Shown here: piece by piece, positions 19,726 through 30,840 of the stretch
How positions within the stretch are numbered: the first letter of the stretch is position 1
Layout of the letters: every line of letters starts with the position of its first letter
From: Colocasia esculenta
Lineage: Eukaryota; Streptophyta; Magnoliopsida; Alismatales; Araceae
DNA: 64,000 nt
NCBI GenBank assembly: GCA_014218235.1
Contig: CM024760.1
Coordinates: forward strand, 72,542,961 to 72,606,960
Direction: 5' to 3'
The notes under the pieces: generated by a model
What the model was told of the DNA's origin: nothing
Database searches by the model: none
Seen by the model: the letters and a program-made list of their open reading frames with translations, nothing else
Translations under genes and position numbers: made by a program

Positions 19726-21605
19726 TGTTGAACCACTCTTTATTACCTTCATATTTGGGTGCTAACAAAATTTATGATGTAACTTAAAATTGAACATTTT
19801 GTTTCATCTGTGTCGCATCAATCTCATAGCAAAATGTTGAGTCTCACATTGATGCAATATGGCACACTAAAATGCTAAATCGATGTTCATTTAATATACA
19901 TCGATTTCTATTCAAAGTGCCACATCGATTTCACTAACAACGATTTCATAAGTTACACAACGATTTGATCGTGTAACGATTCGTTAAGTGAAACATCGAT
20001 TTTATCGTGCAACGATTTCATAAGTGAGAACAACGATTTGGTCTCATATCGATTTGGTTCTCATAACGATTCGATAAGTGAGCGCGATTATTTGATCTCA
20101 CATCAATTTTCCTTCTATAACGACTCGCTAAGGCTTCATAACGATTCAATAAGTGAGCGCAATGATTTGCTCCCACATCGATTTGCCTTCTATAACGACT
20201 CGCTAAGGCTTCATAACGATTCGATAAGTGAGCATAACGATTTGCTCGCATAACGATTTCATAAGTGAGAACATCGATTTGGTCTCACATAAACTTGTTA
20301 AGTGAGAACAACAATTTGGTTTCACAACGATTTCATAAGTGTCACATCGATTTGGTCTCTATAACGATTCGATCATCATAACGATTCGATAAGTCACAAT
20401 AGTGATTTGGTCAATATAACGATTCGATAAGAGAAAACAACGATTCGATGGTCGTAACGATTTGATAAGTGAAACATAGATTTGCCTTCACTTAAAGAAC
20501 AATTTGGTCCAAACATCGACTTCATGTAAACATCGATTTGAAAACATCGATTTCCTTTATGTTCATATGTTTCAAATATGTTTGGCGCCCAAATGAAATG
20601 TCAAATATCTTCTGACAGAAAAAGCTGCATGCATGTTTCAGAGTCTTGTCAGAAAAAGATATGAACTACTATTTTCAGCATGTTAGCAGAAACACAGTGG
20701 TATGCACCGTTTATCATAAACACTCTTTTGTGCTAACACTCTCTTCTATGCTTACAGACCTCGAAGACCACCAAAGGTTGATTAAGACAAATGAAAAGCA
20801 ACGGCCAAAACTCCAACGGATCTCTTCAACGGATCCATTCAAAAGCTATTCATATAAAAGATGAAGTATGGCTGAAGAAGAAGATAGAGCTTTCCTGAAA
20901 ATCTTTGAAGGAGTGTACAACCAGTGAGGAACCACATCGCCACATACACTCAAAGGAAAAGAGAGAAAAAGCCTGAGCCCATAAGAAGTGTTCAAGCATC
21001 TGAAGCATTCAAGCCTTCAAGCTTTCTTTTCTCTCTTCATTCTCTCTCTGAGCTCATTGTAAATTTGGGGGAGAGTCCTTGACTGTGAGCTAGTTCTTAT
21101 TGTTCATCTTGTAATAGCTCTCGGTCTGATCTTTCTTTTCTAAGAAAGATTTCTGTCCAGCTGTAGGACTGTATACAGTGTAGAACCTAGCTAGGGGTTT
21201 GTGTCTAGCAGAACCGCACTAGGGTTTGTACCAGGAGGTTGACTTCTTGACCTGTAAAAGAAGTGGGCTGCCTTCTTACCCGGGAAAGAGAAGAAGACCA
21301 GCTGGGGTACTGGGTGTTGTAGTGTCCTTGAGGGGGACTATACCCTTGGTTAGTGAAATCCCAAGAGGTTGCTTGGGGACTGGACGTAGGACTTCCATGT
21401 GGGAAGGGCCGAACCAGGATAAATCTCTTGTGTCATTTGTGTGATTGTTTATTTACTTCCGAACTGCTACTCTTTATCACACTAAACTAGCCAAACTTTC
21501 TAGTGATAATTTTCTGTGTTTAATCTTGTGTTTCAGAAATCAGAAAAACCTATTCACCCCCCCCCCCTTCTAGGTTAGCTTGCTGTCGTACCAAAAGGGC
21601 CAATA
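19726..21605 (+). repeat. 3' LTR of element C
   Basis: About 1.88 kb, starting TGTTGAACC and ending GGGCCAATA (terminal CA mutated to TA). It retains the C11 tract and TTCTAG motif at about 21565-21582 that the 5' LTR has lost. Motif array at about 19920-20540 and TATA box at 20852-20859. Confidence 0.93.
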
Positions 21606-22922
21606 GATATGATATTGGCAAATACCTGCACACAATAAATGTCGAAGCACAGACAGCTAGACTGTCTCTATGCTTGTCAATCAACGTTGGAAACCATGTA
21701 GTAAGAACGTACACATTAATAGTAATGCCATTCTGCTATCCTGAAAAGTGTTTGCTATAGAAACATAGGAATAGAAGGCACCCAGATATGCAACGTGCAG
21801 AGACGTGTACAATCTCATTAAATGCAAAGATATTAGTGATGCACACGGGAAGACTTTGACTTTCACAATATTTGAAAAGATATAATTAAATATCATGTGT
21901 GAAATTGATGTAATCCATGAAGTCGTTATGACAAAGAAATAGTTGTACAACTTCGGAAATCGTTGTGTGAACAAGTCATTGTTTAAGTATAAGCAAATCG
22001 TTGTTTATGCAAATCGTTGTTCAAACATAATCAAATCGTTGTTTACGCAAATCGTTGTTCAAACATAAACAAATCGATGTACAAGCAAATCGTTGTATAG
22101 ATATAAGCAAATCGTTGTACAAGCATAAACAAATCCTTGTTCAAGCAAATCGTTGTACAAGCATAAACAAATCATTGTTTAAGCAAATTGTTGTACAAGA
22201 GAAAGCAAATCGTTGTACAAGTAAATCGTTATACAGATATAAGCAAATCGTTGTACAAGCAAAAACAAATCGTTGTTCAAACAAATTGTTGTACAAGCAT
22301 AAACAAATCGTTGTTTAAGCAAATCATTGTACAAGAGAAAGCAAATCGTTGTTCAAGCAAATCGTTGTACATATATAAGCAAATCGTTGTACAAGCAAAA
22401 GCAAATCGATGTGCAAGTAAATTGTTCTAGCGTAAAGGCAAATCGTTCTAGCTATCAAATCGTTGTTTTCACTTATCGAATCGTTACAACAATCAAATCG
22501 TTGTTTTTTTACTTATCGAATCGTTACAACAATCAAATCATTGTTTTTACTAAGAAACCGATGACTGAATCGTTGTTTTTCTTATGAAATCGATGTGAAA
22601 TCGAAATTATTGTTTCACTTAACGAATCATTGTGAGAACGAAATCGTTGTTTCACTTAACGAATCGTTGTGAGACCGAAATCGTTGTAGCGATAGAATCG
22701 TTCTTTTTCTTATGAAATCGTTATGCCATAAAGGAAATCGATATGGACTTAGAGGAAATGCATGCTCTAAACTTTAAATGATACAGTGTAAGAATTACTT
22801 ACAGATTAGGCTCGATTTATTCCCTGTAGATGAACTTTATAAAAAATTGTTAGGGTTTTGTTAATCACCAAAATTGTATATAATTAAATAAAAATTATAT
22901 AGGGATGGACTGATCATCAACA
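21606..22922 (-). repeat. 5' LTR of element B, distal part (U3)
   Basis: Starts with the right TSD copy of C (GATAT, 21606-21610) and ends at ATCATCAACA, which is TGTTGATGAT on the minus strand, the expected LTR terminus. Near that end it has TTTTGGTGATTAACAAAA, similar to the start region of the LTRs of C. The body is a long array of AAATCGTTGT motifs. Confidence 0.85.
21995..22741 (-). repeat. Phased AAATCGTTGT array in the U3 of B
   Basis: About 24 copies between 21995 and 22428 start at 21995, 22011, 22033, 22049, 22071, 22087, 22109, 22131, 22147, 22169, 22185, 22207, 22223, 22245 and so on. The spacing alternates 16 and 22 bp, with an occasional repeated 22. A sparser tail with (A/C)AAATCGTT motifs runs to 22741. 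Open frames here (Lys-Gln-Ile-Val-Val-Gln repeats) are artefacts. Confidence 0.88.
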
Positions 22923-25196
22923 CGCACTTAGATACACTATGAATTGCTTCACACAATTGATCATGAGACAATGAATTGTCAAGCAAGTCAATCGAGAACA
23001 CTTACTTGTGGTGTATGCCGCACCAGTTATCACTCTCCATATGGTACCACTAGACACTAAGGACGTTCGGGATCTTCTTGGGACTAGGTCAAGCCCCAAC
23101 TCACTGGCCATTGTCCTTCATATGATACCACCAGGCACTAAGAGTGTTTGGATCTTCCAGGGCTAGACCAAGCCTCCTGCCTGGCATAAAGATCAGCTTA
23201 GGATTCGCAACCCCATATAAGGACTTGCTGACAATTCACATGTTCACTTACTGGCCAAGAAATTCAAGGGTTGGTTCATGGCATAAACAAGGATCTCTAT
23301 GAAATAAGTATACAATAGTAATTAAATCAGGTAAGGAGGTCAAGTTGAGATTGTATTAGAGACATGTAAGCTGGAGATAAGGTTAACACGATGATGAGAA
23401 ATCCAAGGATACTCTGAACCAGTGCTCTATTAAACAATGATTGTGGCTTCCAGACATATAGTAGGAACTTAGTTTAAAAATTAATCATGGCAAAGAGGAT
23501 TAAGGTGCTAACAGCAAATTGTAGAATCAATAAGATGAATTATTACGGAACGACGGTCGGAATGGAAGCCATGAAGGATGCTGATCATGAATTACATGAA
23601 CACTTCCTTAGGAATTCACTCAATGTTGCACTAACTAAGGTTATAACATTTAATCTTATATTCACTAAGATCATTTAGAGTACCGATCGAGAAATTAACA
23701 AGGATCCAATAAAAGGTTATCACTAAAGAAGCACATTGGCTCACAGCAAGGAGCACAGAAATGTGTTACACAAAGATTATATCAAAACTAAGGTCATTAA
23801 CATTATTAACTACTAATTGATGACTTATTAAGGATTAGAAGGAATCTACCTAAAGACCTGAAGGCTGCAGAAGCTTCAATGACAAAGGAAGTAGACTTCA
23901 CTCCGGCAGAGTCCTGGCGTATAAGAGGTTGACAATCCGGTAGAATCCTAGGATAGAGAGGGATTCCGAGTAGCATCTCGACATATAGAAGGATTTCGTG
24001 AGATCAAACTAGCAGCATTTCGGCATGGGAAAGGATCCTCACTAAACAATTCGGCAGCATTCCAACATGGGGAAGGATCCTCTATAAACAATCCAGCAGT
24101 ATTCCGGTATAGAGAGGAATTCCAAGAAATCAAATCGGCGGCATCCCGACATAGAGAGGTATTATGAGAAACTGACCCAGCAGCATTTCGGCATAGAGAG
24201 GGATTTCTAGGAATCAAACTGACGGCATTCTGAGATGGGAAGGATCTTGAGTAAGCCATCTGGCAGAGCTTCCAGAATAGAGTGAAGGCCCATACTAAAT
24301 TTCGGTAGAGTTCCGGGTTAGTACAGAGATCGACACGGCAATCCGGTAGAGTTCTGAGATGATATGAATAAATTGACAGCATCTCCCCATGAGAATGGCC
24401 AACAGAAGCCTAAATACAAGCTGAACACTCTTGGATGGGCACTCCATCTCCTCTTTCTTTACTCTTTATTAGAGCTTTAGCATAACCTCCCCCTCTTCAC
24501 TTGGATGGATGGAATGGGAGGAAGAGGGGGGTATTTATAGGGGAGAGGAGAGAGAGGGGCACCCCCTTGGGCCCTCTAGGATGAAGACATGTGTCCTCTG
24601 AGGTGGCACAACTCTGGCCACATTTTCTAGGGTTTTCCCGGAGTGGGACAAGTGTCCCCTTCCACGGGGTTCCAAAAGGTTCCAGGGGGCATCCAGGGGC
24701 TTCTAGCATAATTTCACTTAACCCCCTTATGTATTTTACTATTTGCATTTTAACCCTCAACTATTAGAAACTGAAGATATGTCCATTTCTAACCCTCCGA
24801 TCAGCCATTCAAGCCTCCGATTGGGAATCTGTTTGTGTCTCTGGGGGTCTATAGAAATTTCACCGAGGTCCCCGAAAAAATTAACAATCGCATGAAAACC
24901 CCATATTTTTATAATTATAGATATTTCTTTCCTATTTATGTTTATACTTTTTTCCTTTTATTTAATTCTGGGCTCAGTGTGAACAGGGATATATCTATAT
25001 CCTTATCCTCTTTCTTTACCAATATATTTATCTTTGGTAATATCCCCTTTTTTTTTGGTAAAACCGGTCCTCTGAAGCTTAATCTAGGAGATTGCACCCT
25101 CCCCCAGCAGGGGCGAATGTTCTCACTCCACCAGAGAAGCACCTAAGCCAAACTATATATAATGAAAGAAGAGTGGTACAACTGAGGACCCGGTCA

Positions 25197-26049
25197 TCAA
25201 GATCTAACATGAAATAGACCGGTCTTATCAAGAAACATTGGACCTTTACACTCACTAGGAATGCTACTAGACCCCCAAAAAACCTTGTTTTCCTTGGACT
25301 GACATCCATAGTTTGCCAAAGCATCAGCTACCTGGTTTGTTTCCCGGAACACATGGCTAATGGAATAGGCATTTCTGATAAGCATTGCACTAACTTCCCA
25401 CCACCAGCGATATGCTTTCCAAGAAGGACAGCGACCAGACTTGATAGAATTGGCTAGAGTGATAGAATCAGAATATATGATTGACAACCGAAGCCCAAGC
25501 AACTCAGCCAAGTGGATTCCATCGCACATAGCTCTTATTTCAGCTACCAAACTATTACCATAACCATAAAAATGAGAAAAACCCCACTATAATATCACCC
25601 TTCTTGTCACGGATGCAACCACCTCCACCACAGTCCCCCGGGTTACCTTTGCAAGCTCCATCCACATTTAAGCATAGATCAAATATAGGGGGAATCCATC
25701 GGACCAACTTGAGTTGCTGAGTGGAAACAATAGGACTAAAACCATAGTAATGAAGAATCTGCAATTCATGAGGCGATGGAGGCACCTTGAAGTGGATATT
25801 TGCTATAGAATTGGATAACATGAATTTGATCTTATTAATAATCACTCCAGCAGATGCCTTCTTAGATTCAAATCTGGCTAGGCACCTTCCCTTCCAAATC
25901 TCCCAAAGCATAAGGATAAGGCAATGAAGAGAAAGAAATCCAAACGGAGAGGAAACATTAGAAATAGACATGAAGCTCCACACTCTCATCGTGATCTGAC
26001 AATGCAAATTAATCTTGGAACTTATAAGGGGTATAAACCAGTTCCACAA
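25197..26049 (-). pseudogene. RNase H domain of LINE L2
   Basis: First piece 26049-25555 with LCLNVDGACKGNPGDCGGGG (catalytic Asp). Second piece 25550-25197 with VAEIRAMCDGIHLAELLGLR (Glu), LSIIYSDSITLANSI (Asp), ETNQVADALANYG (Asp) and the terminal PSECKGPMFLD. A stop near 25552 separates them. The domain organisation is the same as L1. Confidence 0.88.
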
Positions 26050-26106
26050 TGAGGAAGCTAAATCACCTTGAATGAATAGATGATTATAATCCTCATAAGA
26101 TGGACT

Positions 26107-27072
26107 TCAACAACAAGAGCAACATGAAGCTAGCTGAATACCACTTTCTGCAATTCTCTGATCCACTGGCACAGCTCTATTCAATAATTTCCAACAAAAT
26201 AGAGAAGCTCTCCTATAAAAGGAATTATGCCAGAGCTTAGCTAGGGCTGGACGCCTCACACCTGCAGATCTGACTAGGTTGTAGGCGGACTTAGAAGTGA
26301 AGCGCCCATCCTGGGAACCTCCCCAGACACACTTATCCTCCATTTCATTTAGGACCACACCCTGAAGAATATCACTATGAAGGAGATATCTAATGGGGTG
26401 CTGAGTATTGGTAACTACCTCCTGCAAAACAATTTTCCCTCCTGCATAAGAATTACTTAGGCGCTTAGATAGCGAACTATCTCCCAGCCAAATGTCATTT
26501 AAAAAGTCAAAACCATTGCCTTTCCCCTAGATCCATCTTGTATTGTACTTTATGATTTGATTAGAAAGAGCCCAGACTTTAGAAGACATACCAAGAATGT
26601 TGATTGTTATGCCAGAAAAGTAACATTTCCTTGCATACTCCGCCCAATAGGATGAACCATGATGAATATTCCACAAGGATTTAATTGCCAAAGCTACCTA
26701 CACCTGCTTCATATTTCTAACGCTCAGGCCACCTTCAGCAATTGGATGCTGGATGGTCGACCAAGCCACCTAGTGTCACCTACGAGTCCCTTCAGAACTA
26801 TTCCAAAAAAGGTTAGCATAACTTTTCTCAATCTACCGCATGATAGAAGGTGGGATAGAAGAGGACGTTGCCAGGTAAACAGATAAGGAGGCCAACACAG
26901 CATTTATTAGCGTCACTCTGCCAGCCTGAGAAATTAACCTTGGCTTCCAAGAGGCCAATTTGTTATTAACCTTCTCAATTAGAGGTTTAAATTCTGAAGC
27001 TAGGACTGTACCAGGTCTCAAGGGAACGCCCAAGTACACCAATGGGCCATTTTCTCTCTTGAACCCAGTCAA
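26107..27072 (-). pseudogene. LINE L2 RT C-terminal region and zf-RVT domain
   Basis: 27072-26833 reads YLGVPLRPGTVLASEFKPLI and SWKPRLISQAGRVTLINAVL, the standard post-RT block. 26833-26430 is broken. 26427-26107 reads FTSKSAYNLVRS and YRRASLFCWKLLNRAVPVDQ, ending in the Cys-rich CCSCC of the zinc-binding RT-associated domain. Confidence 0.85.
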
Positions 27073-27093
27073 GCTTTTAATCCTGTTAACAAC

Positions 27094-28176
27094 CTAAAGT
27101 GGCGCCTTTTGAGATATCATAAAACAACTTTTAAATGGGTTGATGACCTGACCAGAAGATATAGAATATTTGTTTAAATATTCCATCAGATTCTTCACAT
27201 TGCGGATTCCCCCATTTAGAAACACTAGAGTATCATCAGCATAAAGCAGGTGAGACACAGGTGAGCATGCTCTCGGCCCAGCATAAGGCTTTAAAGAACC
27301 CGTAAAAACCAGATTTCTGAGACCTCTACTCAGAGCTTCCTCCATAATAATAAAAAGAGTAGGGGCAATCGGATCGCCTTGTCTAAGGCCCCGGGAAGAA
27401 TGAAAGAAACCAGTAGGAGAACCGTTGAATAAAATGGAGAACCAGTAGTTTGAAATCAACATACCAATGTAGGATATGAATCTGTGCGAAAAACCAAATT
27501 TTTGAAGAACTGCAAAGAGGAAGTCCCACTCCACACTATCATAAGCTTTTCTAATGTCCAGCTTGAACAGCACATTATGCCCTCTGACCTTCCTGCCAAT
27601 GTCCCTAACTAATTGTCTTGCTAGGGAGACATTATCAAGAATATATCTGCCTTTAACAAAGGCTCCTTGTTCTTCCAAAATTATCAAAGGAAGAATATTT
27701 GTCAGCCGGTCGCACAGAATTCTAGAAATGATTCTGTAACAAAAGTTGCATAAACTGACCGGTCTGAAATCACCATAAGAAATTGGGTTCTCAGTCTTGG
27801 GAACTAAGGCAATCAAAGAGGAGGTAACCCCTCTAGGCAACGAAAAACCTTGAAAAAAACTCATGACCGCAGCAGTCACATCCTGTTGAATAATAACCCA
27901 ATAAGAAATAAAAAAATGGCCAGTGAAGCCATCCGGACCTGGGGCACTATTAGGATTCAAACTCCAGACCGCAGCCTTGATCTCCTCAGTAGAAGGAGTC
28001 GCAGTAAGCTCCTGGTTCTGGACCTCTGAAACTAAGGAAGGAATGACTTGCAAAAAGGAAACATCAATGGTATGATCCGAGGATTGAAGAAGAGTCTCAA
28101 AAAAGGAAACTACATTCTGCTTAAGGTCCTCCAGGTTATCATTCCATTTCCCATCAATCTGAAGCCTAGATATCAT
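27094..28176 (-). CDS. Reverse transcriptase of LINE L2
   Basis: 360 residues. The pre-RT motif SLNPNSAPGPDGFTGHFF is followed by SLIALVPKTENPISYGDFRP, VSLCNFCYRIISRILCDRL, EEQGAFVKGRYILDN and LFKLDIRKAYDSVEWDFL. Next come SSRGLRQGDPIAPTLFII and the catalytic LLYADDTLVF. It is the target-primed RT that copies LINE RNA at the nicked insertion site. The frame is unusually intact compared with its surroundings. The Met used is only the first in frame; the native ORF2 began upstream. Confidence 0.93.
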   Translation of the reverse strand: MISRLQIDGKWNDNLEDLKQNVVSFFETLLQSSDHTIDVSFLQVIPSLVSEVQNQELTATPSTEEIKAAVWSLNPNSAPGPDGFTGHFFISYWVIIQQDVTAAVMSFFQGFSLPRGVTSSLIALVPKTENPISYGDFRPVSLCNFCYRIISRILCDRLTNILPLIILEEQGAFVKGRYILDNVSLARQLVRDIGRKVRGHNVLFKLDIRKAYDSVEWDFLFAVLQKFGFSHRFISYIGMLISNYWFSILFNGSPTGFFHSSRGLRQGDPIAPTLFIIMEEALSRGLRNLVFTGSLKPYAGPRACSPVSHLLYADDTLVFLNGGIRNVKNLMEYLNKYSISSGQVINPFKSCFMISQKAPL

Positions 28177-28179
28177 GTT

Positions 28180-28837
28180 TCTTTTCCTGTTACCCTAGAC
28201 AATTGCATGGTAGAAAGCCGTGTTTTTGTCCCCATCATCCAACCATTGCATGCGAGATTTTTGTGCCCAGAATTGTTCTACACAAGCAATTGCTTTCCTC
28301 CAGTTCGCGTTAGCAACCCCCATCTCTGAATGGTTCTCAGGAGAAGGATCCACATCAAATGCTTCCTACTTCACCCTAGCCTCCTCTTCAGATTTTTGCA
28401 AATTAACATTAATGTCTCCAAAGGTCATTTTATTCTAGACTCGAAGAACCTTTCTCACCTCCTTCAGCTTTAGATGAAGAAAAACGAATGGGTTGTAGTG
28501 CCAGTCAATGGGAGCATCTCATACAGCTTTAGCAGTATCCAAGAAAGAATTGTATGAGGACCACATCGAGAGAAAGGTAAATCTAGAGGGATTCCGGGAA
28601 GAAGGAGAGAGAGTGACCAGTAGAGGAGCATGATCCAAAGGACCTCTTGGAAGGTGCCTTACGTTCATGCCAGAATATCTGTCATCACATGCAAAATTAC
28701 TGAAAAAAATGGTCCAACCTAGCTGAGATCGCTACTTGACTAGTTCTATTATTGGACCAGGTAAATCTTGAACCACTGTAACCCATGTCCATCAAAGAAG
28801 CCCCCGAAGCAAAGCCATTAAAGTCCAGCATACTACT
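28180..28837 (-). pseudogene. Endonuclease remnant of LINE L2
   Basis: The minus strand reads MLDFNGFASGASLMDMGYSG, then SRFTWSNNR and RLDHFF, the C-terminal APE-type endonuclease block of plant LINEs. Several stops and shifts follow before the RT frame. The N-terminal catalytic part is missing. Confidence 0.7.
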
Positions 28838-29060
28838 TATCCCTTACTCTTACTGTTTACCTTTAGTAGTATCCTTTAACAATATCATTATTATTTACCA
28901 CTAGTAATATCCTTTACCAACAATAGTATCCTTTAGCGTATTTTCAGTTAGGGCTTAGATAGATCCAGAAATAGCAAATATCTTCATCCACCCAAAAACT
29001 GCATTACATTTTCTCAACCATTTCTTACTTATTTATCATTTTATACTTTGGGGTATTATA

Positions 29061-29386
29061 GCTAGCATGACTCTAATCGAACAGTGCTTTACCATTGTAA
29101 AGAAAATCTCTGTAAAATCAATTCCTTTCCTCTAACTATAGCCCTTGGCTACTAATCTAGCCTTGTACTTTGGTGGTTCTCCATTAGATGAAGCTTCTTT
29201 CTACCTAAACACCCACTTGCAGTTTGATTTCCTTCTTGCCTTGGGAAGTCTCACCAACTCCCAAGTCTGATTTTTGTGAAGAGAATTCATCTCTTCCTCT
29301 ATAGCACTCAACCACCTTCTGTTGTCCTTACAATCAATTACCTCCTGAAAACGAACAAGGATTAGAAGAAATAACAGAAAAAGCAA
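29061..29386 (-). pseudogene. pol: RT N-terminal fragment of element E
   Basis: RWLSAIEEEMNSLHKNQTWE, LVRLPKARRKSNCKWVFR, then with two stops YKARLVAKGYS and KGIDFTEIFFTMVKHCSIRV. These are the opening RT motifs of the Tork/Tnt1 group. The catalytic YVDD region has been lost beyond the insertion of D. Confidence 0.85.
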
Positions 29387-30347
29387 ATGTCACAATGTCT
29401 CTAAACCTCAATGGCAACTGGGTATCTCTTCTGTATCTTCCTTGAGCAATGTTGTAAGGCTCCTCCTGATGTGGTCGCTTAGTCGCCTGATCTCCATGTG
29501 AGGACTCCTCCTAATTGGTGTCACCACCACTATCATCATTACTCGGTTCCACCTGAACTGAGATACTGGGCTTCTTCACATATTGAGTCTAATGTTCATT
29601 TTTCTTGAACATGAATGCTTCATCAAATCTGATATCTCTACTGAACTCCACCTTCTGAGTGGCAGAGTTCTAGAGCTTGTAACCCTTAACTCCAACTTTA
29701 TAGCCCAAATAGATGTACCTCTTGGACTTCACATCAAGTTTAGTCTTCTCCTCATCCTACAATAAGACATAAATAGGACAACCAAAAATATGAATGTCAG
29801 AATAATCAACAAACTTTTCAGACCAAACCTCTTGTGGAGTTTTAAGCTCCAATGCCGTAGAGGGAGACCAATTCACCAAATAACACGTTGTGTTAATTGC
29901 CTCAGCTCAAAATTGTTTTGGAAAGTCTGCCAACAATCTCATGCAACGAACTCTCTCAAGCAATATTTTATTCATCCTTTCAGCTACTCCACTCTACTGT
30001 GCCTTTCCTGGAATAGTGAAATGTTGAACTATGTCTTCCTGTTCACACAAATTATAAAATTCCTTAGAAGTATACTCACATCCATTATCTGTTCGCCGAA
30101 CTTTTGCTTGTTTACCAATCTACTTTTCAGCTCTGGTTTTCCATCTCTTGAATTTCTCAAACACTTCTAATTTGTGCTTTAAGAAATACATCGAAACTTT
30201 CTTGGAGAAGTCATCACTAAAAGTAACAAAATACCTTGCTCCTCCATGAGATGTTACTGGTGCTGCCCCCCAGACATCCAAATGACCATACTTAAGAATC
30301 TCCTTACTTCTATTAGAGGATGTAACAAGTCTGACCCTGTGATTCAC
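29387..30347 (-). pseudogene. pol: Integrase of element E
   Basis: The DDE core is readable with stops: LDVWGAAPVTSHGGARYFVT (Asp), RRTDNGCEYTSKEFYNLCEQ (Asp) and SGVAERMNKILLERVRCMR (Glu). The C-terminal FGCPIYVLL and KSKRYIYLGYKVGVKGYKL blocks and an acidic linker (SNDDSGGDTN) follow. At least five stop codons, several in CAG or TGG positions. Confidence 0.85.
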
Positions 30348-30840
30348 AGAAATCTAATTTGCAAGTTTTAATACTCTTGAGCAGGTTTCTATTATGTGAC
30401 TCTAATATCCCCCTCTCACTCATGTGGCCAAGCCTTGCATGCCACAATAGAGTGGTATCAACATCAGAAGATGATGAAATTGCAACATCCCTTGTCATAA
30501 TTTTTCCAAGCAACCTATACAGGGAACCAATATTTTCTCCCTTCATTACAACTAATTCACCTTTTTTAACTTTCAATATGTCATTAACACCACTGAAAGT
30601 GCAACCATTTGCATTAAAAGCACCAAGGGAGATGAGGCTCTTTCTCAAATCTGGGACATGTCTGACCTCTATCAAAGTTCTAACTACCCCATCAAACATC
30701 TTAATTATTATTGTTCCTATCTCAATAGATCTATATGATGTGTTGTTACCCATCAGAACTCTAACCCAGCATAAGATGCATACGTATTAAACAAATCTCT
30801 TTGTGGGCACATGTGATAAGAGAAATTAGAATCAAGAATC
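30313..30840 (-). pseudogene. pol: Protease C-terminal and GAG-pre-integrase region of element E
   Basis: MGNNTSYRSIEIGTIIIKMF, LIEVRHVPDLRKSLISLGAF, then LLWHARLGHMSERGI with the conserved His residues of the zinc finger. It continues from the protease active-site frame (WILDSNFSYHMC, Gly changed to Asn after the catalytic Asp-Ser). Confidence 0.82.

Larger units (their letters stand above)
11832..21605 (+). mobile_element. Element C: complete gag-only, non-autonomous Sirevirus-like Copia
   Basis: Two LTRs of about 1.8-1.9 kb in direct orientation, a 5-bp TSD (GATAT), a PBS, one gag reading frame and clustered polypurine tracts, with no protease, integrase, RT or RNase H. Without the solo LTR nested in gag the internal region is about 2.28 kb. 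Gag is clearly related to that of element B (same MAAQGY start, UBN2 block, zinc knuckles and coiled coil), so a B-like element is the likely helper. It sits inside the LTR of B in the opposite orientation. Confidence 0.95.
5055..22922 (-). mobile_element. Element B: Sirevirus-like Ty1/Copia retrotransposon, interrupted
   Basis: On the minus strand: 5' LTR (22922 to 10946, split by element C), PBS, gag with coiled coil and two zinc knuckles, protease, integrase, RT and RNase H in Copia order. The long gag with a second CCHC after the coiled coil is typical of the Sirevirus/SIRE lineage. Pol is interrupted by LINE L1 at 5678-6651 and has nonsense and frameshift lesions. The polypurine region and 3' LTR are missing left of 5055, so the element is 3' truncated. 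Its 5' LTR ends at 22922 directly against LTR fragment D. Confidence 0.85.
25047..28837 (-). mobile_element. L2: plant LINE, 5'-truncated, with RT and RNase H
   Basis: The poly-A tail (T run at 25048-25056) lies on the left; the 5' end, within the endonuclease domain, is on the right. Endonuclease remnant, RT, zf-RVT and RNase H follow in that order. The LTR sequence TATCCC is present at both borders (25041-25046 and 28838-28843), a probable short TSD. The 3' end matches L1. Confidence 0.88.
22923..29060 (-). mobile_element. D: Tekay-like Gypsy LTR fragment, split by LINE L2
   Basis: Two parts, 22923-25046 and 28838-29060, are collinear with the LTR of element A: shared CTCTCCATATGGTACCAC block, ~57-bp repeats (about 23930-24370), TATA region (24533-24541), one GGGACAAGTGTCCC palindrome and the GGGGTATTATA terminus. 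The left end is missing, cut by element B. The right end (29060) is intact and sits inside the RT of element E. No coding region belongs to it. Confidence 0.82.

Noticed and set aside
21995..22428. CRISPR-like array
   Set aside because: Repeat is only 10 bp, spacers are short, alternating and similar to each other, and the context is a plant LTR.
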